DNA of 11,573 bases from an uncultured Lachnospiraceae bacterium. Lineage in GTDB: Bacteria > Bacillota > Clostridia > Lachnospirales > Lachnospiraceae. The first letter of the stretch is position 1; each line of letters opens with the position of its first letter. Positions 1 to 6,493 of this stretch are shown piece after piece. The notes under the pieces are model-generated. The model did no database searches. It was not told the DNA's origin and saw nothing but the letters and a program-made list of their open reading frames with translations. A program made the position numbers and the translations under genes. The stretch lies in assembly GCA_910585215.1 (NCBI GenBank), contig CAJUDQ010000016.1:13709-25281 (forward strand). The letters are read 5' to 3'.

Positions 1-50
1 AAAAAAAAAAAAAAATTATTCTTTTTTTATAAAAATTTTTTTGATATGCA

Positions 51-78
51 TTGCAATAACCCTGTTTTGTGATAAAAT
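51..78 (+). promoter_or_regulatory. Putative sigma-A promoter for the RNase H gene
   Basis: The -35 candidate is TTGCAA (51-56). The -10 candidate is TAAAAT (73-78), preceded by TG at 70-71 (extended -10). The spacer is 16 bases. It lies about 55 bases before the RNase H start. The region upstream (1-50) is only A/T-rich, beginning with a 15-base A tract. Confidence 0.45.
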
Positions 79-132
79 GTTAAAGGTATACTTCCTGTGA
101 AATAAAATGTCTGAAAGGAGATATTGACAAAT

Positions 133-729
133 ATGGCAAATAAATTTTATGCAGTAAAAAAAGGAAGAATAACAGGAATATTTAATTCATGGGAGGAATG
201 TAAAAAACAGATAGAAGGGTTTTCTGGAGCTGCTTATAAAAGTTTTCTGACAGCAGAAGATGCAGCAAAGTATCTGGGGTGGGGACAAGACAGGCAGGAA
301 AAAATAACCTCCTGTATGATTGTTGCATATGTAGATGGGAGTTATAATATTGAAACAGAAGAGTATGGCAGTGGTGTAGTGATTTTAGATGGGGAAAAGG
401 AACTCTATCTGCAGCAGAAGGGAAATGATTCTGATATGGCAGTTATGAGGAATGTGGCTGGAGAGATACTTGCATCCGAGCTTGCCATGAAATATGCTGC
501 AGAGCATAAATATGAATCTCTTGAAATTGTATATGATTATGAAGGAATCGCAAAATGGTGCCTTGGAGAATGGAAAACAAATAAGGAGGGGACAAAACAT
601 TATAAGGAGGTTTATGACAAATATAGTCAGTACATAAAAATAAAATTTACCAAAGTCAAGGGCCATTCAGGGGATAAATATAATGACAAAGCAGATATGC
701 TTGCAAAAAAAGCGGCAGGTATTGGATAA
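133..729 (+). CDS. Ribonuclease H with N-terminal viroplasmin domain
   Basis: Predicted RNase HI-type endonuclease that cuts the RNA strand of RNA-DNA hybrids in the cytoplasm. The first ~50 residues (MANKFYAVKKG..., then AYKSF and AAKYLG) match the caulimovirus viroplasmin-type hybrid-binding domain seen at the N terminus of many RNase H1 proteins. The catalytic domain starts near residue 62 with AYVDGSY. The four acidic residues of the fold are visible, numbered from the ATG: Asp68 (VDGSY), Glu111 (AGEILA), Asp135 (YDYEG) and Asp188 (KADMLA), with the conserved KGHSGDKYND stretch before the last. I chose ATG 133 because the AAGGAG site (115-120) lies 12 bases before it. An in-frame TTG at 124 would be only 3 bases from that site. 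The next gene follows after 38 bases with no terminator between, so co-transcription is possible. Confidence 0.93.
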   Translation: MANKFYAVKKGRITGIFNSWEECKKQIEGFSGAAYKSFLTAEDAAKYLGWGQDRQEKITSCMIVAYVDGSYNIETEEYGSGVVILDGEKELYLQQKGNDSDMAVMRNVAGEILASELAMKYAAEHKYESLEIVYDYEGIAKWCLGEWKTNKEGTKHYKEVYDKYSQYIKIKFTKVKGHSGDKYNDKADMLAKKAAGIG

Positions 730-767
730 AAAAGATAATTAATTTCAAAAGAAGGGCATAGAATAAA

Positions 768-2510
768 ATGAAGAAAGTAAAGGATTTCTTATTAGATAAT
801 AAGAAAAGAGTAGTTATGTTGGCTGTAATTATAGTTAGTATCGCTGTAATTTTCGCTCTTGTGGCAGTAATGTCACGAAAAGAGAGCAAAGGGAATGAGG
901 CTGACAAGGATTTGGAGATAACAACATTAGCAGATGAAGAAACTATTGCTATGGAAGATGCTACTGCCGACAGGGAAATAGGCAATATAGATGAGGAGGT
1001 TTCGAGTCAGGAGATTGAGACCAAAGATGCACTGCCTTATATGATAAAAGTAAATCGGATACAAAATTGTATTACAATTTATAAAAAGGATAAAAAAGGA
1101 GAATATACTGTTCCACATAAAGCGATTGTGTGTTCAGTAGGAAAAAAACTGGGTGATACTCCTTTGGGTGATTTTACCACGCTTATTAGCTATGAATGGC
1201 TTTTAATGGTGGATGGCTCCTATGGACAGTTTGCTTATCGGTTTTATGGCTCGATTCTGTTTCATTCGGTTCCTTATTTTTCAAGGGATAAAAGTGATTT
1301 GGAGTATAAACAGTTTAATAAGCTTGGAGAAGCAGCATCCCTTGGCTGTGTGAGGGTATGCGTAAGAGATGCTATCTGGTTGATTGAAAATTGTCCAGTG
1401 GGAACACCAGTAGTTGTATATGATGATGAAACTTCACCGGGACCTTTGGGGAAACCAGAAATGATAAAGATACCGGAAAACAGTCCAAACCGTGGATGGG
1501 ACCCGACAGACCCGGATCCAAAAAATCCATGGCATCAGTGCAAACCGGAAATTACAGTGGATTCTTCTGTGAATATTGCAGTAAATAAATATTCACTGGA
1601 TACAATTGTAGAAAGAATTGGAGCAACGGCAAAGGATACCTGTGGAAATGATGCAACGGCAAAGATAAAGGCAAGTGGAAAAGTTGATTTTAACAAGCTT
1701 GGAACTTATACGCTGGTGCTTACCATAAAGGATGCAATAGGAAGAACAGATACAAAAACGGTAACCGTCAATGTACAGGAAACAGAGGTGACAACGCCAA
1801 AGCCAACCACTGTAAAACCAAGACCAACAACTACGCCGGCAGAAACAACTACACCAGAAGAAAGTACTACCATGCCGGAGACATCAACTCCTGTACCAAC
1901 GCCAAAGCCGACCCCTACGCCGACTCCGCAGCCAACTACCAAAAAACGGACAGTTACTTTAAAGATGAACAGTACTTCTATTCGTATTTTGGCAGGACAA
2001 TATACAAAGATAAGTGATGTGATAAAGGCAATGGGCTGCTCAGCAGTGTATTCTGACGGCAAGGTCATAAGCGATGCTTCAGGTTCTACGGCGGTTATTT
2101 CAGGAGAGTACAATTTAAATAAAGAAGGAACCTATACTTTGCAGCTTTGCTATACAGACAGCAGTGGAATAAAAAGTCCAGATGTAAAAGTGGCAGTTAC
2201 AGTATATGCCAATCCGGTTACACTTATGGTAAACAATAAAACAATAGAAGTAACAGCCGGAGAATACGCAAAAGTATCAGATATATTCAGCAAAATGGGA
2301 ATTACGGCTGTGGATTCCAGAGGAAATACGATAAATAATGCGGCTTCTGAAGTGAAATATTCAGGAAATGTGGATATCAACACACCAGGAAATTATGAAT
2401 TGATTTTGTCTGTTACTGACAAATATAATGTTGCCAGCAGCGGTGTTCATGTTACCATTTCTGTGCTGGAGGCAGAAACAGACACAGATACAGAAATGGA
2501 TACAAAATAA
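768..2510 (+). CDS. Membrane-anchored L,D-transpeptidase (YkuD) with Ig-like repeats
   Basis: Predicted peptidoglycan L,D-transpeptidase acting outside the membrane, forming 3-3 cross-links or attaching proteins to the wall. Residues ~14-35 form one hydrophobic helix after a Lys/Arg-rich start, giving a signal-anchor topology. The YkuD domain spans ~90-219: His166 (LFHSVPY) and the nucleophile motif S191-L-G-C194-V-R196. Leu replaces the usual His of SHGC, a variant I recall from clostridial members. A first Ig-like segment (~260-337) precedes a Pro/Thr-rich linker (~340-393, many TPKPT/TTP units). Two further Ig-like segments follow (~394-480 and ~484-568), sharing an 'AGxYxKxSD' opening and a G-x-Y-x-L-x-L strand, so they look like an internal duplication. 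The end is Asp/Thr-rich (TDTDTEMDTK). A GAAGGG site (751-756) supports the start. The C-terminal repeats probably bind or span the wall. Substrate is unknown. Confidence 0.9.
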   Translation: MKKVKDFLLDNKKRVVMLAVIIVSIAVIFALVAVMSRKESKGNEADKDLEITTLADEETIAMEDATADREIGNIDEEVSSQEIETKDALPYMIKVNRIQNCITIYKKDKKGEYTVPHKAIVCSVGKKLGDTPLGDFTTLISYEWLLMVDGSYGQFAYRFYGSILFHSVPYFSRDKSDLEYKQFNKLGEAASLGCVRVCVRDAIWLIENCPVGTPVVVYDDETSPGPLGKPEMIKIPENSPNRGWDPTDPDPKNPWHQCKPEITVDSSVNIAVNKYSLDTIVERIGATAKDTCGNDATAKIKASGKVDFNKLGTYTLVLTIKDAIGRTDTKTVTVNVQETEVTTPKPTTVKPRPTTTPAETTTPEESTTMPETSTPVPTPKPTPTPTPQPTTKKRTVTLKMNSTSIRILAGQYTKISDVIKAMGCSAVYSDGKVISDASGSTAVISGEYNLNKEGTYTLQLCYTDSSGIKSPDVKVAVTVYANPVTLMVNNKTIEVTAGEYAKVSDIFSKMGITAVDSRGNTINNAASEVKYSGNVDINTPGNYELILSVTDKYNVASSGVHVTISVLEAETDTDTEMDTK

Positions 2511-2539
2511 TAGATACAATGTAATAGATGCAATGTAAT
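2508..2539 (+). repeat. 14-base tandem duplication over the transpeptidase stop codon
   Basis: TAATAGATACAATG (2508-2521) is followed directly by TAATAGATGCAATG (2522-2535) and a partial TAAT. The first copy contains the TAA stop of the transpeptidase gene. The copies differ at one base. It looks like a small slippage duplication with no evident function. The rest of the 2511-2621 gap shows no convincing terminator or promoter. Confidence 0.6.
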
Positions 2540-2621
2540 ATTATGCGGAAAGTAACGCCGTATACAGTATAAAATGGTATATGACAGTAAAACAATATTA
2601 AAAATTCAGTGAAGGGATTTT

Positions 2622-3440
2622 ATGGAGAATTTTTTTCGGAAAATCATTTCTCAAAAGATAATCTTTAAAATCTTCTGGGGAGCGTTGCTGGCTCTGTCTC
2701 TCGGCACAGCCTTGATGGCAGGGCAGGCGGCGAACTCAGGCAATCATTTAAAGGGAGCATATAGTCAAAAGGGAATGTATAGCCAAATGGAGACAAAAAA
2801 GCTGCCGATTTATTCTGTAAATACAGAGGATAAACTGGTGGCTTTGACTTTTAACTGTGCATGGAATATTGACGACCTTGACAGTATATTGAGTACTTTA
2901 AAAAAGAATGAGATTCGGGCATCATTTTTTATGACAGGAGAATGGGTGGAAAATTATCCAGATGCTGTAAAGAAAATTGCGAAAGCAGGGCATGATTTGG
3001 CAAGTCATGGAGACGGACATAAGCATATGAACAGTTTGTCAAAGGAAGAATGTATGCAGGAGATTTATGGGGTACATAAAAAGGTGTTTGAACTGACAGG
3101 AGTGGAGATGGATTTGTTCCGGCCGCCTTATGGAGAATATAATGATACTGTGATTATGGCAGCACAGGAGAGTGGATACTATCCGATTCAGTGGAGTGTT
3201 GACAGTCTGGACTGGAAAAACTATGGAGTAAAGGAAATGACGGAACGGGTGGTGGAACATAAAGCACTGGAAAACGGTGCGATTGTGCTTATGCATAATG
3301 GTACAGATTATACTGCAAAGGCGCTGCAAGGAATTATCGACGGTCTGAAAAATAAGGGATATCAGTTTGTATCAGTGTCTGAGCTGATTATCAGAGAGGG
3401 GTATGAAATTGACCATGCGGGGAGGCAGGTGAAAAAATAA
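2622..3440 (+). CDS. NodB-domain polysaccharide deacetylase, membrane-anchored
   Basis: Predicted carbohydrate esterase family 4 (NodB-fold) enzyme removing N-acetyl groups from a cell-surface polymer, probably peptidoglycan. Residues ~13-36 form a hydrophobic helix after a basic start, so the catalytic domain is extracytoplasmic. NodB motifs in order are: T76-F-N78-C79-A-W (motif 1), S128-H129-G-D-G-H133 (metal-binding HxxxH), R167-P-P-Y-G (motif 3), W191-S-V-D-S-L-D-W (motif 4) and I221-V-L-M-H225 (catalytic His). Motif 1 is unusual: the classical TFDDG gives the catalytic base and a metal ligand, but Asn78 and Cys79 occupy those places. PdaB-like clostridial enzymes also lack the second Asp. 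Activity is therefore uncertain. GAAGGG (2611-2616), 5 bases before ATG, supports the start. It follows the L,D-transpeptidase by 111 bases, suggesting a shared envelope role. A terminator lies downstream, but it belongs to the glnA leader. Confidence 0.88.
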   Translation: MENFFRKIISQKIIFKIFWGALLALSLGTALMAGQAANSGNHLKGAYSQKGMYSQMETKKLPIYSVNTEDKLVALTFNCAWNIDDLDSILSTLKKNEIRASFFMTGEWVENYPDAVKKIAKAGHDLASHGDGHKHMNSLSKEECMQEIYGVHKKVFELTGVEMDLFRPPYGEYNDTVIMAAQESGYYPIQWSVDSLDWKNYGVKEMTERVVEHKALENGAIVLMHNGTDYTAKALQGIIDGLKNKGYQFVSVSELIIREGYEIDHAGRQVKK

Positions 3441-3447
3441 ATTTTTC

Positions 3448-3476
3448 TTGCGTAAATTTTTAAATTATGTTAGAAT
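3448..3476 (+). promoter_or_regulatory. Putative glnA promoter with extended -10
   Basis: TTGCGT (3448-3453) and TAGAAT (3471-3476) are separated by 17 bases, with TG at 3468-3469 giving a TGnTAGAAT extended -10. The -35 is weak and the -10 matches five of six positions. Transcription would begin near 3483, giving a leader of about 175 bases that contains the hairpins described next. The -10 hexamer sits exactly at the centre of a dyad (TTATGT 3465-3470, ACATAA 3477-3482). Confidence 0.6.
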
Positions 3477-3487
3477 ACATAAATATA

Positions 3488-3548
3488 ACGGGATATGCAA
3501 TGGGGCATAGTAATCAAAAGGATTATTATGCCTTTTTTGTATCTCCGT
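3488..3548 (+). promoter_or_regulatory. glnA leader: candidate ANTAR-type antitermination element
   Basis: A short hairpin TATGC (3494-3498) / GCATA (3505-3509) closes a six-base loop AATGGG, with A at loop position 1 and G at position 4. Those are the positions conserved in hexaloop targets of ANTAR RNA-binding proteins. Its 3' arm is also part of the 5' arm of the downstream terminator (3504-3515), so the two structures exclude each other. One base further on, TAATC (3511-3515) / GATTA (3521-3525) forms a second hairpin compatible with the first, but with a five-base loop (AAAAG), not a canonical hexaloop. An outer stem, ACGGGATA (3488-3495) with TATCTCCGT (3540-3548, one bulge), could enclose the terminator. 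The operon's second gene encodes an ANTAR protein. The structures are read from sequence; the regulation is inferred. Confidence 0.55.
3504..3538 (+). terminator. Intrinsic terminator in the glnA leader
   Basis: A 12-base-pair stem pairs 3504-3515 (GGCATAGTAATC) with 3521-3532 (GATTATTATGCC), with a single G-U pair and a five-base loop. Six T residues follow (3533-3538). It lies between the proposed glnA promoter and the glnA start, so it can act as an attenuator for glnA. It would also stop read-through from the deacetylase gene. Confidence 0.8.
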
Positions 3549-3660
3549 TTCATATAGCACTTTTATGCAGTCAGCCAGAGACTGTCTGTATAAAAAATAA
3601 ATCTATAGAGTAATTTCCTGCGGAATAAACAGCCGTAATGCGGCAGAAAAGAGGTTATAA

Positions 3661-4986
3661 ATGTATACAAAAAATACGATTATGAAACTGGTAGAAGAGG
3701 AGGATGTTGAATTTATCCGTCTTCAGTTTACTGATATTTTTGGAATGATGAAAAATATGGCTGTTACTTCGGGACAGCTTCAAAATGCAATCGAGCATGG
3801 ATGTCTGTTTGACGGAGCAGCGGTTGACGGACTTGCGAGACCAGAGGAATCCGATATGTATTTAAAACCGGACCTTGATACAATGGCGGTATTTCCATGG
3901 AGACCGCAGCAAGGCAAAGTGGCAAGACTTATCTGTGATGTGATGAAACCGGATGGAAGGCCGTCAGAGGGGGATTCCAGATATATTTTAAAAAAAGTAA
4001 TTCGGGAAGCAAAGGACCTTGGATATACATTTAATGTCGGGCCGGAATGTGAGTTTTTTCTGTTTCATACCGATAATGATGGCCTGCCGACAAGAGTCAC
4101 CCATGAACAGGCGGGATATTTTGATTTAAGTCCTCTGGATTTGGGAGAAAATGCAAGGCGGGATATTATTCTGAATTTGGAAGAAATGGGATTTGAAATT
4201 GAATCCTCTCATCATGAAATCGCTCCGGCACAGCATGAGATTGATTTTAAATATGGAGATGCGTTAAAAACAGCAGATAATATTATGACATTTAAACTGG
4301 CAGTAAAGTCTATTGCAAAGCAGCATGGACTTCATGCTACCTTTATGCCAAAGCCAAAATCTGGATGGAATGGTTCCGGTATGCATACTCATATGTCATT
4401 GTCCAAAAATGGAATTAATATTTTTGAGGATTCAGAGGATGAAAATGGACTGAGCAGGGAGGCGTATTACTTTATTGCAGGAATTATGAAGCATATACGG
4501 GGAATGTCTCTGATTTTAAATCCTGTGGTAAATTCTTACAAAAGGCTGATTCCGGGGTATGATGCGCCGGTTTATATTTCATGGTCAAGAATAAACAGAA
4601 CTCCTCTTATCCGTATTCCGGCTGCAAAGGGACATGGAACCAGAATCGAGCTTCGCAGTCCTGACCCTGCCTGCAATCCATATCTTGCATTGGCGCTTTG
4701 TCTGGCAGCAGGACTGGATGGAATCTCGAATCAGCTTGTATGTCCTCCACCAGTGAACCGAAATCAATATCAGATGACGGAAAAAGAGGTGGAAAGTCTT
4801 GGAATAGAAAGACTTCCGGGAAATCTGCATGAAGCAGTCAGAGAATTTCAGAAGGATGAGTTTGTGCAGAGTGTACTGGGAAAACATATTTCGGAGCAGT
4901 ATATAGAATTGAAACTGAAAGAATGGCGACAATATGAAGCTGAGGTTACAGACTGGGAGATTCAGAAGTATCTGTATAAAATTTAA
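3661..4986 (+). CDS. glnA: Glutamine synthetase, type I (short alpha form)
   Basis: Catalyses ATP-dependent condensation of ammonia with glutamate to glutamine; a cytoplasmic dodecamer in the family. At 441 residues it matches the short Gram-positive GSI-alpha form. Visible motifs: the N-terminal beta-grasp segment with F50-DGAAVDGLAR and EESDMYL; the metal/glutamate-binding GPECEFF (128-133; Glu129, Glu131); H184-H-E-I-A-PAQHEID; the ATP-site stretch KPKSGWNGSGMHTHMSL (231-247); NPVVNSYKRLIPGYDAP (287-303); and RIELRSPDPACNPYLALA (328-345). The adenylylation loop typical of GSI-beta enzymes is not apparent, so control is expected at transcription or by feedback. AAGAGG (3649-3654), 6 bases before ATG, is the ribosome site. 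The upstream leader contains a terminator and a candidate ANTAR-binding hairpin, and the ANTAR gene follows after 20 bases, so the pair is probably one autoregulated operon. Confidence 0.97.
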   Translation: MYTKNTIMKLVEEEDVEFIRLQFTDIFGMMKNMAVTSGQLQNAIEHGCLFDGAAVDGLARPEESDMYLKPDLDTMAVFPWRPQQGKVARLICDVMKPDGRPSEGDSRYILKKVIREAKDLGYTFNVGPECEFFLFHTDNDGLPTRVTHEQAGYFDLSPLDLGENARRDIILNLEEMGFEIESSHHEIAPAQHEIDFKYGDALKTADNIMTFKLAVKSIAKQHGLHATFMPKPKSGWNGSGMHTHMSLSKNGINIFEDSEDENGLSREAYYFIAGIMKHIRGMSLILNPVVNSYKRLIPGYDAPVYISWSRINRTPLIRIPAAKGHGTRIELRSPDPACNPYLALALCLAAGLDGISNQLVCPPPVNRNQYQMTEKEVESLGIERLPGNLHEAVREFQKDEFVQSVLGKHISEQYIELKLKEWRQYEAEVTDWEIQKYLYKI

Positions 4987-5006
4987 ATAAAAAGTCGAGG
5001 TGTTTT

Positions 5007-5555
5007 ATGGCTCATATTGTAGTGGCATTCCCTAAAATAGAGGATGCAGTCAGCATTAAAAATTTATTAATGAAAAACGGTTATCTGGTTGCGGCCGTAT
5101 GCACCTCGGGCGCAAAGGTTTTAAGTACAATAGACAGCTATAATGAAGGCATTGTTGTATGCGGATATAAACTGAAGGATATGATATACAGCGAGCTTCG
5201 GGCAAATATGCCAGCAGAATTTGAGATGCTTTTGCTGGCATCGGCGACAAAAATCAATGGAATGAATTATGAGGGTGTAATACCAGTGACTATGCCGCTG
5301 CGGGCAGGAGATTTGATAAATACGGTAGCCATGCTTTCTATAAATATTGAAAGACGAAGAAAAAAGCTTAAAAATATACCAAAAAAAAGGTCGGAGGAAG
5401 AGCAGAAGACAATTGACAGGGCAAAGGGCATATTGATGGAGAAGCATTGCATGACAGAGGCAGAGGCATATCGGTATTTGCAGAAAACCAGTATGGACAG
5501 CGGTACAGGACTTGCAGAGACAGCAGAGATGGTGATTTGCATTATGATAAATTAA
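5007..5555 (+). CDS. ANTAR-domain regulator with degenerate receiver domain
   Basis: Predicted RNA-binding antiterminator. The C-terminal ~57 residues carry the ANTAR signature: a charged coiled lead-in (ERRRKKLKNIPKKRSEEEQK, 115-134), then IDRAKGILM (136-144), EAEAYRYLQKTSMDS (151-165) and LAETAEMVI. This corresponds to the three-helix fold of NasR, AmiR and EutV. The N-terminal ~110 residues look like a response-regulator receiver (IVVAFPKIEDAVSIKNLL..., beta strand near 48-52). However, the paired acidic residues near the start are absent, the phosphoacceptor position reads V51-C52-G53-Y54, and the usual late Lys-Pro is MPL (96-98). It is thus a pseudo-receiver, probably not switched by a histidine kinase. 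It follows glnA by 20 bases with GAGGTG as ribosome site. It most likely regulates the glnA leader, and perhaps other nitrogen genes elsewhere. The ligand or partner that signals nitrogen state is unknown. Confidence 0.88.
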   Translation: MAHIVVAFPKIEDAVSIKNLLMKNGYLVAAVCTSGAKVLSTIDSYNEGIVVCGYKLKDMIYSELRANMPAEFEMLLLASATKINGMNYEGVIPVTMPLRAGDLINTVAMLSINIERRRKKLKNIPKKRSEEEQKTIDRAKGILMEKHCMTEAEAYRYLQKTSMDSGTGLAETAEMVICIMIN

Positions 5556-5579
5556 GTTGTAGAGTTTTTGAGGATTTGG

Positions 5580-5608
5580 TTTACAAATAATAGATGTTGT
5601 AGTATAAT
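5580..5608 (+). promoter_or_regulatory. Strong sigma-A-type promoter for the 70-residue ORF
   Basis: TTTACA (5580-5585) and TATAAT (5603-5608) are separated by exactly 17 bases. The -10 is perfect and the -35 matches five of six positions. Transcription would start near 5615, about 43 bases before the ATG of the small gene. Confidence 0.75.
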
Positions 5609-5657
5609 ACAGTCATAAATACTATAATATATTGAAAATCAATGAAAAGGAGAGTTT

Positions 5658-5870
5658 ATGGAGAACAGGAAAGAAATCTATCGTTTTGATGCAGATGTTC
5701 TGACAGAAATGGATAATTTTGAAAAAGATTTTCTTTCAAATCAGTATAAAAAGGATACATCTGAGAATAAAGGGCCAAATTACAAAAACAAGATAGCAGA
5801 GGAAGATAGGAGCGCCTTTTTTGAATATTTGGACAGTGAGTATGCAAAAGAATTTTTGAATTTAAAGTAG
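5658..5870 (+). CDS. Small acidic/charged protein of unknown function (70 aa)
   Basis: I do not recognise this protein. It has 70 residues, is highly charged (many Asp, Glu and Lys), contains no Cys, and has no signal peptide or membrane helix, so a cytoplasmic location is likely. The second half contains aromatic residues spaced in an acidic helix-like stretch (AFFEYLDSEYAKEFLNLK). AAAGGAGAG (5646-5654) lies just before ATG, and the near-consensus promoter at 5580-5608 makes translation very plausible. A strong hairpin begins six bases after the TAG stop. The gene therefore appears monocistronic, between the glnA operon and the RelA/SpoT pair. It could be a small regulator or partner of a neighbour, but nothing in the sequence shows this. 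Confidence 0.7.
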   Translation: MENRKEIYRFDADVLTEMDNFEKDFLSNQYKKDTSENKGPNYKNKIAEEDRSAFFEYLDSEYAKEFLNLK

Positions 5871-5875
5871 ATGAA

Positions 5876-5906
5876 AAAGGAGTTTGTTTTATAAACAGAC
5901 TCCTTT
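5876..5906 (+). terminator. Hairpin terminator after the 70-residue ORF, possibly bidirectional
   Basis: AAAGGAGTTTGTTT (5876-5889) pairs with AAACAGACTCCTTT (5893-5906), giving up to 14 pairs with one G-U. On the + strand only three T residues end the stem and GACG follows, so the U tract is weak. Read on the - strand the stem is followed by TTTTT, so it may work better against opposing transcription. The 3' end abuts the weak -35 of the next gene. Confidence 0.55.
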
Positions 5907-5933
5907 GACGAATATATTTATATTCAATAAAAA
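5905..5933 (+). promoter_or_regulatory. Weak candidate promoter for the unknown/RelA-SpoT pair
   Basis: TTGACG (5905-5910) and TAAAAA (5928-5933) are 17 bases apart. The -35 matches five of six positions, the -10 only four of six. It lies 24 bases before the ATG at 5957. The -35 overlaps the last bases of the preceding hairpin, so stem formation and promoter are physically adjacent. Confidence 0.35.
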
Positions 5934-5956
5934 ACGGTAATCAGGGAGTGATACAT

Positions 5957-6493
5957 ATGGAAACAAATGCAGGACAAAGATATGAGATTGATTATGAGAT
6001 AATACTGAAATATTATACAATAGAAGAAGTGAAAGAGCGCTTTGGAATCTGGTATTCCGAGGCAAAAAAATTTATTAAGAGAAAGGGACTTTCAGAACAT
6101 GCAGTAATAAATACCAGACGTTTGGGATATGCGATATGTGATTATTTTGTCGATATGATTAGGATGAAGGAATTTCATGGTATTGAACATGCCAATTTAA
6201 ATAAGATATATGCCTATAGCTGTTATTGGTTTGTGCGAAGACAGCCTATACAGTTGCTAGACGATATTGGGAATGATGATTTATATATGAATGAGCTTTT
6301 TGCAGTTAATAGTTTGGTTGCCAGACTGCGGCGTCATGCTGATAATGCAGATTTAATCAATAAACAAAGTCTTTTGGAACTTGGCAGTTTGTGGCTGTAT
6401 AATTTTAAATTTAGATTGTTTACTGCTCAGACATTAGAAACCGCAATTTGTTGTTTTTTTGTAGCAAATGGAAATAGGAGCATTGGAAAATGA
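5957..6493 (+). CDS. Unknown protein paired with RelA/SpoT enzyme (possible antitoxin)
   Basis: I do not recognise a named family. The product has 178 residues, appears soluble and largely helical, and has no signal peptide. The first third (YEIDYEIILKYYTIEEVKER, then FGIWYSEAKKFIKRKGLSEH) could hold a helix-turn-helix-like or small binding unit. The middle is rich in aromatic and basic residues (YSCYWFVRRQPIQLL, then SLVARLRRHADNADL), and the end is hydrophobic (LETAICCFFV). AGGGAG (5943-5948) lies 8 bases before ATG 5957, which decides the start; the in-frame GTG at 5948 falls inside this site. The TGA stop overlaps the ATG of the RelA/SpoT gene (ATGA), implying translational coupling. By analogy with toxSAS modules, where a small upstream gene neutralises the synthetase, it could be an antitoxin. 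That is inference from arrangement only. Confidence 0.75.
   Translation: METNAGQRYEIDYEIILKYYTIEEVKERFGIWYSEAKKFIKRKGLSEHAVINTRRLGYAICDYFVDMIRMKEFHGIEHANLNKIYAYSCYWFVRRQPIQLLDDIGNDDLYMNELFAVNSLVARLRRHADNADLINKQSLLELGSLWLYNFKFRLFTAQTLETAICCFFVANGNRSIGK

Noticed and set aside
1..50. A and T homopolymer runs at the left edge
   Set aside because: They could be the end of an upstream terminator, but the stem would lie outside the window, so nothing can be claimed.
124..132. TTG start for the RNase H gene
   Set aside because: It is only 3 bases from the AAGGAG site; the ATG at 133 gives the usual MANKFYAVKKG-type N terminus and a workable spacing.
1706..2113. Long minus-strand open frames, for example opposite the transpeptidase linker and opposite the surface-protein repeats
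   Set aside because: They mirror low-complexity Thr/Pro coding sequence, have no ribosome sites, and give Val/Ser-rich translations typical of antisense shadows.
3465..3482. GlnR/TnrA operator upstream of glnA
   Set aside because: The dyad TTATGT-N6-ACATAA does not fit the TGTNA-N7-TNACA spacing; the arms are too close.
3568..3584. CAGTC/GACTG hairpin as a second ANTAR hexaloop
   Set aside because: The loop has seven bases (AGCCAGA) and the hairpin lies after the terminator, so it could not prevent termination.
5948..5956. GTG start for the 178-residue unknown protein
   Set aside because: The GTG overlaps the AGGGAG ribosome site; ATG 5957 has 8-base spacing.
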